Shown here piece after piece: positions 56,476 to 64,000 of a DNA stretch of 64,000 bases. Location of the stretch: the NCBI RefSeq assembly GCF_004114955.1, contig NZ_CP030053.1:1674001-1738000 (forward strand). The letters run 5' to 3'. This stretch comes from Bradyrhizobium guangzhouense. Its GTDB lineage: Bacteria > Pseudomonadota > Alphaproteobacteria > Rhizobiales > Xanthobacteraceae. The notes below the pieces were generated by a model. The model did no database searches. It was not told where the DNA came from and saw only the letters and a program-made list of their open reading frames with translations. Both the position numbers and the translations under genes were made by a program. Position 1 is the first letter of the stretch, and every line of letters begins with the position of its first letter.

Positions 56476-58419
56476 ATGTACAACGATTCTCTATTCAACG
56501 CTTTCGCTCGGTCGTTCGAGGCGAGAAGCCAGCACGACATGTCGATGGCGGAATATCTGGAATCGTGTCGAAGCGATCCCATGAAATACGCGAACGCGGC
56601 CGAACGACTACTTGCAGCGATCGGTGAACCCCAGACGATTGACACGGCCAAGGACCCACGCCTTGGCCGTATTTTTTTGAACCGCACGATCCGAACCTAT
56701 CCGGCCTTCGCCGGCTTCTATGGCATGGAAGAAACCATCGAGCGCATCGTCGGCTTCTTCCGGCACGCGGCGCAAGGTCTCGAAGAGCGTAAGCAGATCC
56801 TCTACCTGCTCGGTCCGGTCGGCGGCGGCAAATCCTCGCTTGCCGAGCGGCTGAAGTCGCTGATGGAAGTGCATCCGATCTACGTCCTCAAGGCCGGTGA
56901 TGAGCTTTCACCCGTGTTCGAGAGCCCGCTCAGCCTGTTCGATCCCGATCAGCTCGGGCCGATGCTGGAAGAGAAATACGGCATTCCGCGCCGGCGTCTC
57001 ACCGGTCTGATGAGCCCATGGTGCTACAAGCGCCTCGAGGCCTTCGGCGGCGACATTTCCCAGTTCAGGGTCGCGAAAATCCAGCCGTCGCGGCTGCGCC
57101 AGATCGCGATCGCCAAGACCGAGCCCGGTGACGAGAACAACCAGGACATCTCCTCGCTGGTCGGCAAGGTCGATATCCGCAAGCTCGAGACCTACGCGCA
57201 GAACGATCCCGACGCCTACAGCTATTCCGGCGGCCTCAACCGCGCCAACCAGGGCGTGCTCGAATTCGTCGAAATGTTCAAGGCGCCGATCAAGATGCTG
57301 CATCCGTTGCTGACCGCAACGCAGGAAGGCAATTACATCGGCACCGAGAACATCGGCGCGATCCCGTTCACCGGCGTCATCCTCGCGCACTCCAACGAGG
57401 CGGAGTGGGCGAGCTTCAAGTCGAACAAGAACAACGAAGCCTTCATCGACCGCATCTGCGTCATCAAGGTGCCCTATTGCCTGCGGGTCACCGAGGAGCA
57501 GAAGATCTACGAGAAGCTGATCCAGGGCTCCGAGCTCGCGGCCGCACCCTGCGCACCGTCGACCCTGGAGACGCTGGCGCGGTTCTCGGTGATGTCGCGC
57601 CTGCGCAAGCACGAGAACTCGACGCTGTTCGGCAAGATGCGGGTCTATGACGGTGAGAGCCTGAAGGAATCCGATCCGAAGGCGCGCAGCGTCCAGGAAT
57701 ATCGCGACGCTGCCGGCGTCGACGAAGGCATGGACGGCGTCTCCACCCGTTTCGCCTTCAAGATCCTGGCCGCGACCTTCAACCACGATCCGCAGGAGGT
57801 CGCCGCCGATGCCGTGCACCTGATGTACGCGCTGGAGCAGTCGATCCGCCGCGAGCAGCTGCCCGAGGAAGTCGAGAAGCGCTATCTCGAGTTCATCAAG
57901 GCCGACCTCGCGCCGCGCTACGCCGAGTTCATCGGCAACGAAATCCAGAAGGCCTATCTGGAATCGTACTCGGATTACGGCCAGAACCTGTTCGACCGCT
58001 ACGTCGATTACGCCGATGCCTGGATCGAAGATCAGGACTTCAAGGACCCCGACACCGGCCAGCTGCTTGATCGCGAGCTTTTGAACCAGGAATTGACGAA
58101 AATCGAGAAGCCGGCGGGCATTGCCAACCCCAAGGACTTCCGGAACGAGGTCGTCAAATTCTCGTTACGCTCCCGGGCCCAGAACGGCGGCAAGAATCCG
58201 ACCTGGACCTCCTATGAGAAGATTCGCGATGTGATCGAAAAGCGGATATTCTCTCAGGTCGAGGACCTGCTTCCGGTCATCTCGTTCGGTTCGAAGAAGG
58301 ATGGCGAGACGGAGAAGAAGCACGGCGAGTTCGTGGCACGCATGGTGGAGCGCGGCTACACCGAGCGTCAGGTTCGCCGACTGGTCGAATGGTACATGCG
58401 CGTGAAGCAAGCCGGTTGA
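56476..58419 (+). CDS. prkA: PrkA family serine protein kinase
   Basis: This 647-residue protein has an N-terminal AAA+ ATPase part with Walker A LLGPVGGGKSSLAERL (about residue 115) and Walker B/sensor region (IPFTGVILAHSNEAEW), and a C-terminal PrkA domain (about 400-640, ending in RQVRRLVEWYMRVKQAG). Such proteins (YeaG in E. coli) phosphorylate proteins at Ser/Thr during nutrient and stationary-phase stress, though some work points to AAA+-protease activity. ATG 56476 has GGAGAGGG upstream. It is the first gene of the prkA-yeaH-spoVR operon and has a consensus stress promoter. Confidence 0.95.
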   Translation: MYNDSLFNAFARSFEARSQHDMSMAEYLESCRSDPMKYANAAERLLAAIGEPQTIDTAKDPRLGRIFLNRTIRTYPAFAGFYGMEETIERIVGFFRHAAQGLEERKQILYLLGPVGGGKSSLAERLKSLMEVHPIYVLKAGDELSPVFESPLSLFDPDQLGPMLEEKYGIPRRRLTGLMSPWCYKRLEAFGGDISQFRVAKIQPSRLRQIAIAKTEPGDENNQDISSLVGKVDIRKLETYAQNDPDAYSYSGGLNRANQGVLEFVEMFKAPIKMLHPLLTATQEGNYIGTENIGAIPFTGVILAHSNEAEWASFKSNKNNEAFIDRICVIKVPYCLRVTEEQKIYEKLIQGSELAAAPCAPSTLETLARFSVMSRLRKHENSTLFGKMRVYDGESLKESDPKARSVQEYRDAAGVDEGMDGVSTRFAFKILAATFNHDPQEVAADAVHLMYALEQSIRREQLPEEVEKRYLEFIKADLAPRYAEFIGNEIQKAYLESYSDYGQNLFDRYVDYADAWIEDQDFKDPDTGQLLDRELLNQELTKIEKPAGIANPKDFRNEVVKFSLRSRAQNGGKNPTWTSYEKIRDVIEKRIFSQVEDLLPVISFGSKKDGETEKKHGEFVARMVERGYTERQVRRLVEWYMRVKQAG

Positions 58420-58432
58420 GGCGGATGAGAAA

Positions 58433-59716
58433 GTGGCCATTCACATTATTGACAGGCGCCTGAATCCAGGCGGCAAGAGTCTTGAGAACCGCCAGCGGTT
58501 CTTGCGTCGGGCCAAATCCCTGGTGCAGGGCGCCGTCAAGAAGACCTCGCAGGAACGCGACATCAAGGACGTCCTGGAGGGTGGAGAGGTCACAATCCCG
58601 CTCGATGGCATGCACGAGCCGCGTTTCCGCCGTGAAGGCGGGACGCGCGACATGGTGCTGCCGGGCAACAAGAAGTTCATCGAGGGCGACTATCTGCAGC
58701 GCCAGGGCCAGGGCAGCGCCAAGGATTCCGGTCCCGGTGAAGGCGATAGCGAAGACGCCTTCCGCTTCGTGCTCAGCCGCGACGAGTTCGTCGATCTGTT
58801 TCTCGACGATCTCGAGCTGCCTGACCTCGCCAAGCGCAAGATCGCGCAAACCGAGAGCGAAGGCATCCAACGCGCCGGCTACACCACCTCGGGCTCGCCC
58901 GCCAACATCTCGGTCAGCCGCACCGTGAAGCTGGCGCTCGCCCGCCGCATCGCGCTCAAGCGCCCGCGCAAGGACGAGGTCGAGGAGCTGGAAGCCGCGA
59001 TCGAGGCCTGCACCGACGAGGACGAGCGCGCCGAGCTCGTCGCCCGGCTGGAAAAGCTGAAGGCGAAGACCAAGCGCATTCCCTTCATCGATCCGCTCGA
59101 CATCCGCTACCGCCGCTACGAGAAGGTGCCGCGGCCGGTCGCGCAAGCCGTGATGTTCTGCCTGATGGACGTCTCGGGCTCGATGTCCGAGCACATGAAG
59201 GATCTGGCAAAGCGCTTCTACATGCTGCTCTACGTGTTCCTGAAGCGCCGCTACAAGCACGTCGAGATCGTCTTCATCCGCCACACCGATCGCGCCGAGG
59301 AGGTCGACGAGCAGACCTTCTTCTATGGCCCGGCCTCCGGCGGCACGCTGGTCTCCAGCGCGCTGCAGGCGATGCACGAGATCGTACGCGAGCGCTTCAG
59401 CCCGGCGGACTGGAACATCTATGCCGCGCAAGCCTCCGACGGCGACAACTCCTATTCCGACGGTGAACTCACCGGCCTGCTGCTGACCGAGAAGATCCTG
59501 CCGGTCTGCCAGTTCTTTGCCTATCTCGAGGTCGGGGAATCCGGCGGCAGCGCCTTCGATCTCTCCGATTCCTCGCTCTGGACCCTCTATGAGCGCCTGC
59601 GCAACTCTGGCGCACCGCTCTCGATGCGCAAGGTTTCCGAGCGCAGCGAGATCTTCCCGGTGTTCCACGATCTGTTCCAGCGCCGCGAAACTGCCCAGGA
59701 GAAAGCCGCTCCATGA
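58433..59716 (+). CDS. YeaH/YhbH family protein (DUF444, VWA-like)
   Basis: A 427-residue protein that is the usual partner of PrkA. It starts IIDRRLNPGGKSLENRQRFL and has a charged N-terminal half. The C-terminal half is von Willebrand factor A-like with a MIDAS motif D-x-S-x-S in FCLMDVSGSMSEH (about residue 245), and the later RHTDRAEEVDEQTFFYGPAS and GGTLVSSALQAM segments. It may bind Mg2+ and mediate protein contacts. Start codon GTG 58433, 13 bp after prkA; GGATGAGAAA lies upstream. The stop overlaps the spoVR start by 4 bp. Confidence 0.93.
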   Translation: MAIHIIDRRLNPGGKSLENRQRFLRRAKSLVQGAVKKTSQERDIKDVLEGGEVTIPLDGMHEPRFRREGGTRDMVLPGNKKFIEGDYLQRQGQGSAKDSGPGEGDSEDAFRFVLSRDEFVDLFLDDLELPDLAKRKIAQTESEGIQRAGYTTSGSPANISVSRTVKLALARRIALKRPRKDEVEELEAAIEACTDEDERAELVARLEKLKAKTKRIPFIDPLDIRYRRYEKVPRPVAQAVMFCLMDVSGSMSEHMKDLAKRFYMLLYVFLKRRYKHVEIVFIRHTDRAEEVDEQTFFYGPASGGTLVSSALQAMHEIVRERFSPADWNIYAAQASDGDNSYSDGELTGLLLTEKILPVCQFFAYLEVGESGGSAFDLSDSSLWTLYERLRNSGAPLSMRKVSERSEIFPVFHDLFQRRETAQEKAAP

Positions 59717-61251
59717 CGGAACGCTTGTTCGAAGGCGCCGATTGGGATTTCCACACCTTGCAGCGCATCACCGATGCCTGCGAGGAGGTGGCGCTGAAGG
59801 ATCTCGGGCTCGACGTCTATCCGAACCAGATCGAGGTCATCACCGCCGAGCAGATGCTGGACGCCTATTCGTCGGTCGGCATGCCGCTGTTCTACAAGCA
59901 CTGGTCGTTCGGCAAGCACTTCGCCTATCACGAGGCGTCGTACCGCAAGGGCCTGATGGGCCTTGCCTATGAGATCGTGATCAATTCCTCGCCCTGCATC
60001 TCCTACCTGATGGAGGAGAACACGGCGACGATGCAGACGCTGGTGATCGCGCACGCCGCCTTCGGCCACAACCACTTCTTCAAGAACAATTACCTGTTCA
60101 AGCAGTGGACCGATGCGGAAGGGATTCTCGACTATCTGGATTTCGCCAAGAACTACGTCATGCAGTGCGAGGAGCGCTACGGCCGCATCGAGGTCGAGCG
60201 CACGCTGGACGCGGCGCATGCGCTGATGTCGCACGGCATCGACCGCTATCCCGGCAAGAAGCAGCTCGATCTGCGCGAGGAAGAGAAGCGGGCAGGGCGC
60301 CGTCGCCAGCACGAGGAGGAAGTCTTCAACGACCTCTGGCGCACCGTGCCCAAGGGCGCTTCGAAGGCCCGGACCGCGATCTCGCTCGAACGGCGCCGCA
60401 AGCTGCTCGGCCTGCCGCAGGAGAACCTGCTCTATTTCCTGGAGAAGAGCGCGCCGCGGCTGGCGCCGTGGCAGCGCGAGCTGTTGCGCATCGTCCGCCA
60501 CATCGCGCAATATTTCTATCCGCAGAGCCAGACCAAGGTGATGAACGAGGGGACGGCGACCTACGTCCACTATCGCATCATGACCAAGCTGCATCAGCAG
60601 GGCCGTATCTCCGACGGCAACTTCCTCGAATTCCTGGGTTCGCACACCAATGTGGTGTTCCAGCCCGAATTCGACGATCCGCGCTACTCGGGCTTCAATC
60701 CTTACGCGCTCGGCTTCGCCGTGATGCAGGATATCGAGCGCATCGTCACCAATCCGGAAGACGAAGACCGCGAGTGGTTCCCCGACATCGCCGGCAAGGG
60801 CGACGTCATGGGCGTGCTGCGCGACGTCTGGGCCAATTACCGCGACGAAAGCTTCATCGGCCAGTTCTTGAGCCCGAAGCTGATGCGGCACTTCCGCATG
60901 TTCCATCTGCACGACGATCCCGAGGAGCGCGCCGGCATCCGGGTCGACGCCATCCACGACGAACGCGGTTTCCGCCGCGTTCGCCGCGAGCTGGCGCGCC
61001 AGCACGATGTCGGCTTCATCGATGCCAATATCGAGGTGGTCGATGTCGATCTGTCCGGCGACCGCCGGCTGATCCTGCATCACCGCGTCATCAAGGGCTC
61101 GCAGCTCAACGAGACCGACGCCAAGCGCGTGCTGCAGCACCTCGCCGATCTCTGGACCTACGGCGTCGCGCTGATCGAGGTCGATGCCAACGACAAGGTG
61201 CTGCGCGAATATGTCGTCAGCCCGCGTCCGATCGCGGCGGCGGTGGCCTGA
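59713..61251 (+). CDS. SpoVR family protein
   Basis: A 512-residue protein matching the SpoVR/YcgB family over its length (HWSFGKHFAYHEASYRKGLM, YEIVINSSPCISYLMEENTA, GHNHFFKNNYLFKQW, and NEGTATYVHYRIMTKLHQQG). SpoVR is needed for spore cortex in Bacillus, but in non-sporulating bacteria it belongs to a stress and stationary-phase operon with PrkA and YeaH; its activity is not known. The HH/HNHFF and EG-TY motifs resemble metal-binding residues. The ATG overlaps the stop of the previous gene, so the three genes are translationally coupled. Confidence 0.95.
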   Translation: MTERLFEGADWDFHTLQRITDACEEVALKDLGLDVYPNQIEVITAEQMLDAYSSVGMPLFYKHWSFGKHFAYHEASYRKGLMGLAYEIVINSSPCISYLMEENTATMQTLVIAHAAFGHNHFFKNNYLFKQWTDAEGILDYLDFAKNYVMQCEERYGRIEVERTLDAAHALMSHGIDRYPGKKQLDLREEEKRAGRRRQHEEEVFNDLWRTVPKGASKARTAISLERRRKLLGLPQENLLYFLEKSAPRLAPWQRELLRIVRHIAQYFYPQSQTKVMNEGTATYVHYRIMTKLHQQGRISDGNFLEFLGSHTNVVFQPEFDDPRYSGFNPYALGFAVMQDIERIVTNPEDEDREWFPDIAGKGDVMGVLRDVWANYRDESFIGQFLSPKLMRHFRMFHLHDDPEERAGIRVDAIHDERGFRRVRRELARQHDVGFIDANIEVVDVDLSGDRRLILHHRVIKGSQLNETDAKRVLQHLADLWTYGVALIEVDANDKVLREYVVSPRPIAAAVA

Positions 61252-61293
61252 GGCGTCTTTCACTGTGATATGAGACTTGCGCACCGGAGGCGG

Positions 61294-61418
61294 TGCGCTC
61301 CCTCCCGCGCCTGCGGGGGAGGGTTGGGGAGAGGGTTTCTCCACGGTGAGACTCCCCCAGAGGTGAGAACCCTCACCCGGCGCTACGCGCCGACCTCTCC
61401 CGCAAGCGGGAGAGGTTT
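61294..61418. repeat. Intergenic palindromic repeat, class 4
   Basis: Second copy of the element at 47571-47699: CGCTCCCTCCCGCGCC at the left end and GCAAGCGGGAGAGG at the right end, with CCCTCACCCGGCGCTACGCG inside. It lies between the convergent spoVR and DUF1801 genes. Confidence 0.8.
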
Positions 61419-61471
61419 CAGAGCCCGCGGCGGCCAATGTGCTCAACGTAAGCTATGGTGATCTAAGTCGA

Positions 61472-61906
61472 TCACTTCTTGGCGGGCTTCTTCGCCTTCG
61501 CCGCGTTCAGCTCCACGGCCGCGCGGATCAGCGCCTTCAACGCCTTCTCGTTGAGCTTCGCGCCCTCGCCAATATCGATTGCGCGACGCACATTGCCGTC
61601 GAGGCTGGAATTGAACAGGCCGGCCGGGTCGTCCAGTGCCGCACCCCTGGCAAAGGTCAGCTTCACGATCGCCTTGTAGGTCTCGCCCGTGCAGATGATG
61701 CCGTCGTGCTCCCACACGGGAACGCCGCGCCATTTCCATTCCTCGACCACGTCAGGATCGGCCTCCTTGATCAACGCGCGGATCCGCTTCAGCATCTCGC
61801 CGCGCCAGTCGCCAAGCTCCTTGATCCGGCCGTCGATCAGCTTTGACGGCGACGGCTCTCCCGCGTCCTTCGCGCTGCTCTTCTTTGCGGTCACGGCCTT
61901 CTTCAT
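61472..61906 (-). CDS. DUF1801 domain-containing protein
   Basis: A 144-residue cytoplasmic protein with a YdhG-like DUF1801 fold (about 25-130: LIDGRIKELGDWRGEMLKRI, EADPDVVEEWKWRGVPVWEH, AIVKLTFARGAALDDP). The C-terminus is lysine/alanine-rich. Members have an iron-chaperone-like (frataxin-like) fold in some structures, but no proved role. ATG 61906 begins MKKAVTAKKSS and overlaps the stop of the upstream small membrane protein (ATGA), so the two are coupled. Confidence 0.82.
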   Translation of the reverse strand: MKKAVTAKKSSAKDAGEPSPSKLIDGRIKELGDWRGEMLKRIRALIKEADPDVVEEWKWRGVPVWEHDGIICTGETYKAIVKLTFARGAALDDPAGLFNSSLDGNVRRAIDIGEGAKLNEKALKALIRAAVELNAAKAKKPAKK

Positions 61907-62115
61907 GAGCGCGCCTCGCTGCGGCCGCCGAGATAGGGCCGTGCGAACAGATAGAGCCCGGTCGCGAGCAGCGGGATCAAGGGCACGAACGCCATCAGGC
62001 CGATCCACGTCGCCTGAATCTGCATGATCAGTGCAACGATGTTGGCGACCACGGCAAGCGTGAAGGCAAGTGACAGCCAGCGATGGATCTGCCTGATCCA
62101 CATGTTCGAGTTCAT
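61903..62115 (-). CDS. Small two-helix membrane protein, 70 aa
   Basis: Two transmembrane segments are visible (LSLAFTLAVVANIVALIMQI and IGLMAFVPLIPLLATGLYLF), joined by a short QATW loop. The RQIHRWLSL start resembles small membrane proteins found next to DUF1801 or SRPBCC genes. ATG 62115 has CAGGAG 6 bases upstream. It is followed directly by the DUF1801 gene. Function unknown. Confidence 0.7.
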   Translation of the reverse strand: MNSNMWIRQIHRWLSLAFTLAVVANIVALIMQIQATWIGLMAFVPLIPLLATGLYLFARPYLGGRSEARS

Positions 62116-62158
62116 TTCAATCTCCTGTGGGACTATTGGGAATGGACGCGTGGCCGGG

Positions 62159-62590
62159 CTATTCGGCCCGGGCCAGCAGCTCGTCCAGCTTGGTGAAGAA
62201 CTGCTTCCAGCCGGCATGCGCGCCGCCATAGGCCTGCTTCTGGCTGGGGCGGAAGCCCGCCTGCTCGACGCGCAGATGCGTGCCTGATCCTTGCGCCGTG
62301 AGCGTGAACGTCACCACGCTTCGGAGGTCGTAGGCCGCGTCCTCATGGGTGAAATTCCAGGTGTAGGCGAGCGAGCGCTGCGGCTCGATGGCGAGCACCT
62401 CGCAGTCCAGCACACCGCCCCATTCGCCGCGCAGGTTGAAACGGTGGCCGACTTCGGGCTTGAAGTCGTTCTTCATCAGCCATTCCTCGATCAGATGCGG
62501 CTGCGTCAGCGCGCGCCACAGCCGCTCAGGCGGATAGGCGAACTCGCGCTCGATGATCATGGAACGTGTTTCGGTCGCGGCCTCAGTCAT
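62159..62590 (-). CDS. SRPBCC/AHSA1-type protein
   Basis: A 143-residue START-like (Aha1/SRPBCC) protein: IEREFAYPPERLWRALTQPH at the start, EEWLMKNDFKPEVGHRFNLR, GGVLDCEVLAIEPQRSLAYT, and HAGWKQFFTKLDELL at the end. The fold has a hydrophobic ligand cavity and in other bacteria binds lipid-like or aromatic ligands. Its ATG overlaps the stop of the ArsR gene (ATGA), a frequent ArsR-SRPBCC pairing in actinobacteria and rhizobia. The ligand is unknown. Confidence 0.88.
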   Translation of the reverse strand: MTEAATETRSMIIEREFAYPPERLWRALTQPHLIEEWLMKNDFKPEVGHRFNLRGEWGGVLDCEVLAIEPQRSLAYTWNFTHEDAAYDLRSVVTFTLTAQGSGTHLRVEQAGFRPSQKQAYGGAHAGWKQFFTKLDELLARAE

Positions 62591-62910
62591 TGGTCCATCC
62601 TCTTCAGGAGATCGTCGAGCGCATCGAGCCGGTTTTGCCAGAAGCCGGCCATCTGGCTGGTCCAGTCGATCAGCGGATTGAGCGCGCCCGGCCGCGCGCT
62701 GTAATGGGTCTGGCGCCCCTCGTGGCGGTCGCGCACCAGGCCCGCCTGCTTCAGGGCGCCGAGATGCTTCGAGACCGCCGGCTGGGAAACGCCCGCCAGC
62801 ACCGTCAGTGCCCCGACCGTCTGCTCCCCCTCGCGGCACAGCCGCTCGAAAATCGCCCGCCGGGTCGGGTCGGCCAACGTCCGGAACAGAAGGTCGGGGG
62901 TGGCAGACAT
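62587..62910 (-). CDS. ArsR-family transcriptional repressor
   Basis: A 107-residue winged-helix protein: LLFRTLADPTRRAIFERLCR, the recognition region VGALTVLAGVSQPAVSKHLG, and the wing LVRDRHEGRQTHYSARPGAL. The metal-binding cysteines (ELCVCDL) of ArsR/SmtB are absent, so it is not a metal sensor of that type; it fits the group that partners with SRPBCC proteins. A double dyad operator sits 6-52 bp upstream of its ATG, so it probably represses its own operon. Confidence 0.9.
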   Translation of the reverse strand: MSATPDLLFRTLADPTRRAIFERLCREGEQTVGALTVLAGVSQPAVSKHLGALKQAGLVRDRHEGRQTHYSARPGALNPLIDWTSQMAGFWQNRLDALDDLLKRMDQ

Positions 62911-62915
62911 AGGAA

Positions 62916-62962
62916 ATCCATAACCGTGAAGTTATGGATTAACTCATAACCGTAGGGTTATG
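62916..62962. promoter_or_regulatory. Double dyad operator of the ArsR-SRPBCC operon
   Basis: Dyad 1 is perfect: ATCCATAAC (62916-62924), 6 bp, GTTATGGAT (62931-62939). Dyad 2 is CATAACC (62945-62951), 4 bp, GGTTATG (62956-62962). Both share the half-site CATAAC/GTTATG. They cover the leader and probable promoter immediately upstream of the arsR start, as expected for an autorepressor. Confidence 0.75.
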
Positions 62963-62994
62963 GGTAAGTCAAGTACCTCTCCGCCGTCATTGCG

Positions 62995-63069
62995 AGCGTA
63001 GCGAAGCAATCCAGGATCCCTGCACGGGCAACCTGGATTGCTTCGTCGCAAGAGCTCCTCGCAATGACG
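62995..63069. repeat. Intergenic palindromic repeat, class 1 (shorter copy)
   Basis: CGTCATTGCGAGCGTAGCG at the left and CTCCTCGCAATGACG at the right with AAGCAATCCAGG/CCTGGATTGCTT arms; a shorter version of the element at 3744-3830. It lies between the arsR promoter and the end of the DsrE gene. Confidence 0.85.
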
Positions 63070-63086
63070 GAATAGACAGCGGGGCC

Positions 63087-63551
63087 TCACGGCCGCAAAT
63101 ACAGATACCCCTGCGACTGCAGCTCGGCCAAACGCACCACGCCGCCTTTCTCCGCACTCACGAATCCCGGCAGCAGATCCGCCAGCGTGATGTTCTGCGC
63201 CTTCATGGTGTTGCCGCAGGCAGCGAGCTCGACGCCGTCCTTTGCGAAATTGCTGATCCGCCCGCTGACGTCAGGGTTGGCCTGCGCCTGATGGAACGCC
63301 TTCAGCGCCGGCCCGTGGATCACGAGCGCGAGGGTGACATGGTCGGGGCCGCCGACGCCGTCGATGTGGTTCTGGATGTTGCCGAGCACGAAATTGACCT
63401 TGTCGGCGTCGGCCAGGTGATAGACCACCTTCAGCTTGTCCGACTTTGCAGCTTCAGTCGCGGCCTTTTCAGTTCCAGCCTTGGCGCGCGAGGCGGCAAG
63501 GGCCGCGCCCAGCGCCGAGACGGTGCTCCACAAGATGTTCCGGCGGTTCAT
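63087..63551 (-). CDS. Exported DsrE/DsrF-like protein
   Basis: A 154-residue protein. The N-terminus NRRNILWSTVSALGAALAAS is a signal peptide with a twin arginine, possibly Tat. The mature part is DsrE/TusD-like (KLKVVYHLADADKVNFVLGN, VTLALVIHGPALKAF, VELAACGNTMKAQNITLADL, with one Cys in the ACGNTM motif). Periplasmic DsrE proteins may act in sulfur or redox handling; the single Cys fits that but gives no proof. ATG 63551 is chosen (GGGAG 6 bases upstream); ATG 63557 is too close to it. It follows the partial gene at the edge by 29 bp. Confidence 0.8.
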   Translation of the reverse strand: MNRRNILWSTVSALGAALAASRAKAGTEKAATEAAKSDKLKVVYHLADADKVNFVLGNIQNHIDGVGGPDHVTLALVIHGPALKAFHQAQANPDVSGRISNFAKDGVELAACGNTMKAQNITLADLLPGFVSAEKGGVVRLAELQSQGYLYLRP

Positions 63552-63580
63552 GATCATCTCCCGATTTTGCCGGAGACATA

Positions 63581-64000
63581 TCACTTGTGGCGGAGCGCGG
63601 CGAGTTCCTTGCGATCGGTCGCGAGCGCCGCGCACTCGCTGGTGTCGGTCCGGTCGAGGCGGAAGATGCCATCGTCGCTACCCGCGACCAGCGTTCGGTC
63701 TTCATCTTCAGTCGGCTGGTTGTGCAGCCAGATCCTGACGCTCTCCAGCCGCACGATGGCTGATTTGTCGTCCTTCGACAGCGCGATACCGATGCCGCCG
63801 CCCTCGCAATCGACGCCGCAGCCGAGCCTGATCTCATCGGCTTTCTTGGTGAGCACCGTGTGGTGACAGGAGCCGCTGGAGTCGAAATCGCCGCTGCGGT
63901 GGCGATAGCGGAAGCCGATCCGGAACGAGTTGTGCAGCTGCTTGTCCTCGCTGTCGCTCTCCGCGGAGACCAGCAGCTTCATGGAGGCCACCTTCTGCTT
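63581..64000 (-). CDS. Hypothetical protein, 5' end beyond window
   Basis: The reading frame is open to the right edge (KQKVASMKLLVSAESDSE visible at the start), so the N-terminus is probably outside the window; 139 codons are seen. The visible part is beta-rich and polar, with two Cys-containing segments (SGSCHHTVLTKKADEIRLGC, GVDCEGGGIGIAL) that may form disulfides, suggesting an exported or periplasmic protein. No family recognised. It is just upstream of the DsrE-like gene in the same direction and is probably in an operon with it. Confidence 0.6.
   Translation of the reverse strand, partial: KQKVASMKLLVSAESDSEDKQLHNSFRIGFRYRHRSGDFDSSGSCHHTVLTKKADEIRLGCGVDCEGGGIGIALSKDDKSAIVRLESVRIWLHNQPTEDEDRTLVAGSDDGIFRLDRTDTSECAALATDRKELAALRHK

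Overview
The window is GC-rich and comes from an alphaproteobacterium of the Rhizobiales, most likely Bradyrhizobium or a close relative. The evidence is a ROSE-type RNA thermometer ahead of an hsp20 gene (a rhizobial hallmark), several general-stress promoters of the EcfG/RpoE2 type (GGAAC then GTT), several kinds of intergenic palindromic repeat typical of this group, and many small conserved genes of unknown function. No rRNA, tRNA, CRISPR array, phage or insertion sequence was found. The region looks chromosomal, with strong stress-physiology content.

Layout. 1-3.7 kb: a minus-strand catabolic unit (orphan branched-chain-type ABC binding protein, FAD dehydrogenase, IclR regulator) behind a promoter with a palindromic operator. 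3.9-8.8 kb: an MHS-family transporter with a terminator, then a heat/envelope-stress block (ROSE, hsp20, two small genes, a periplasmic HtrA/Deg protease) and small stress-type genes, one of them apparently frameshifted. 8.8-13.3 kb: acyl-CoA metabolism (CitE-like lyase, acyl-CoA dehydrogenase, acyl-CoA ligase) and upp. 13.4-16.2 kb: a cluster of small minus-strand genes containing a DapA-like protein that has lost its Schiff-base lysine and catalytic tyrosine. Each transcription unit here has a similar 17-bp dyad about 100 bp upstream. 16.6-24.9 kb: the high-affinity K+ system kdpFABC-kdpDE with extra small membrane ORFs. 25-28.7 kb: divergent ku and ligD (non-homologous end joining) with overlapping back-to-back EcfG-type promoters.

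28.8-47.5 kb: a DUF3309 protein, a PHA-granule protein, then a six-gene minus-strand glycogen/trehalose operon (glgE-like, treS-maltokinase fusion, glgB, glgX, treZ, treY). It is divergent from malQ and a GH15 enzyme. The GlgE homologue lacks its general acid/base glutamate and its maltose-1-phosphate-binding motif. 47.7-55.2 kb: a minus-strand pentose phosphate operon (tal-pgi fusion, gnd, zwf, pgl, gntK, a Cof-type HAD phosphatase). 55.3-61.3 kb: a possible small RNA, a membrane protein and the prkA-yeaH-spoVR stress operon behind a consensus EcfG promoter. 61.4-64 kb: DUF1801, a small membrane protein, an autoregulated ArsR/SRPBCC pair with a double dyad operator, a DsrE-family exported protein and a partial gene at the right edge.

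The genes fit one theme: K+ uptake, trehalose/glycogen, NADPH from the pentose phosphate pathway, DNA end joining, chaperone/protease and the PrkA system are what a soil bacterium needs in osmotic, heat, desiccation and starvation stress. Candidate EcfG promoters in front of four of these blocks suggest a common general-stress input.
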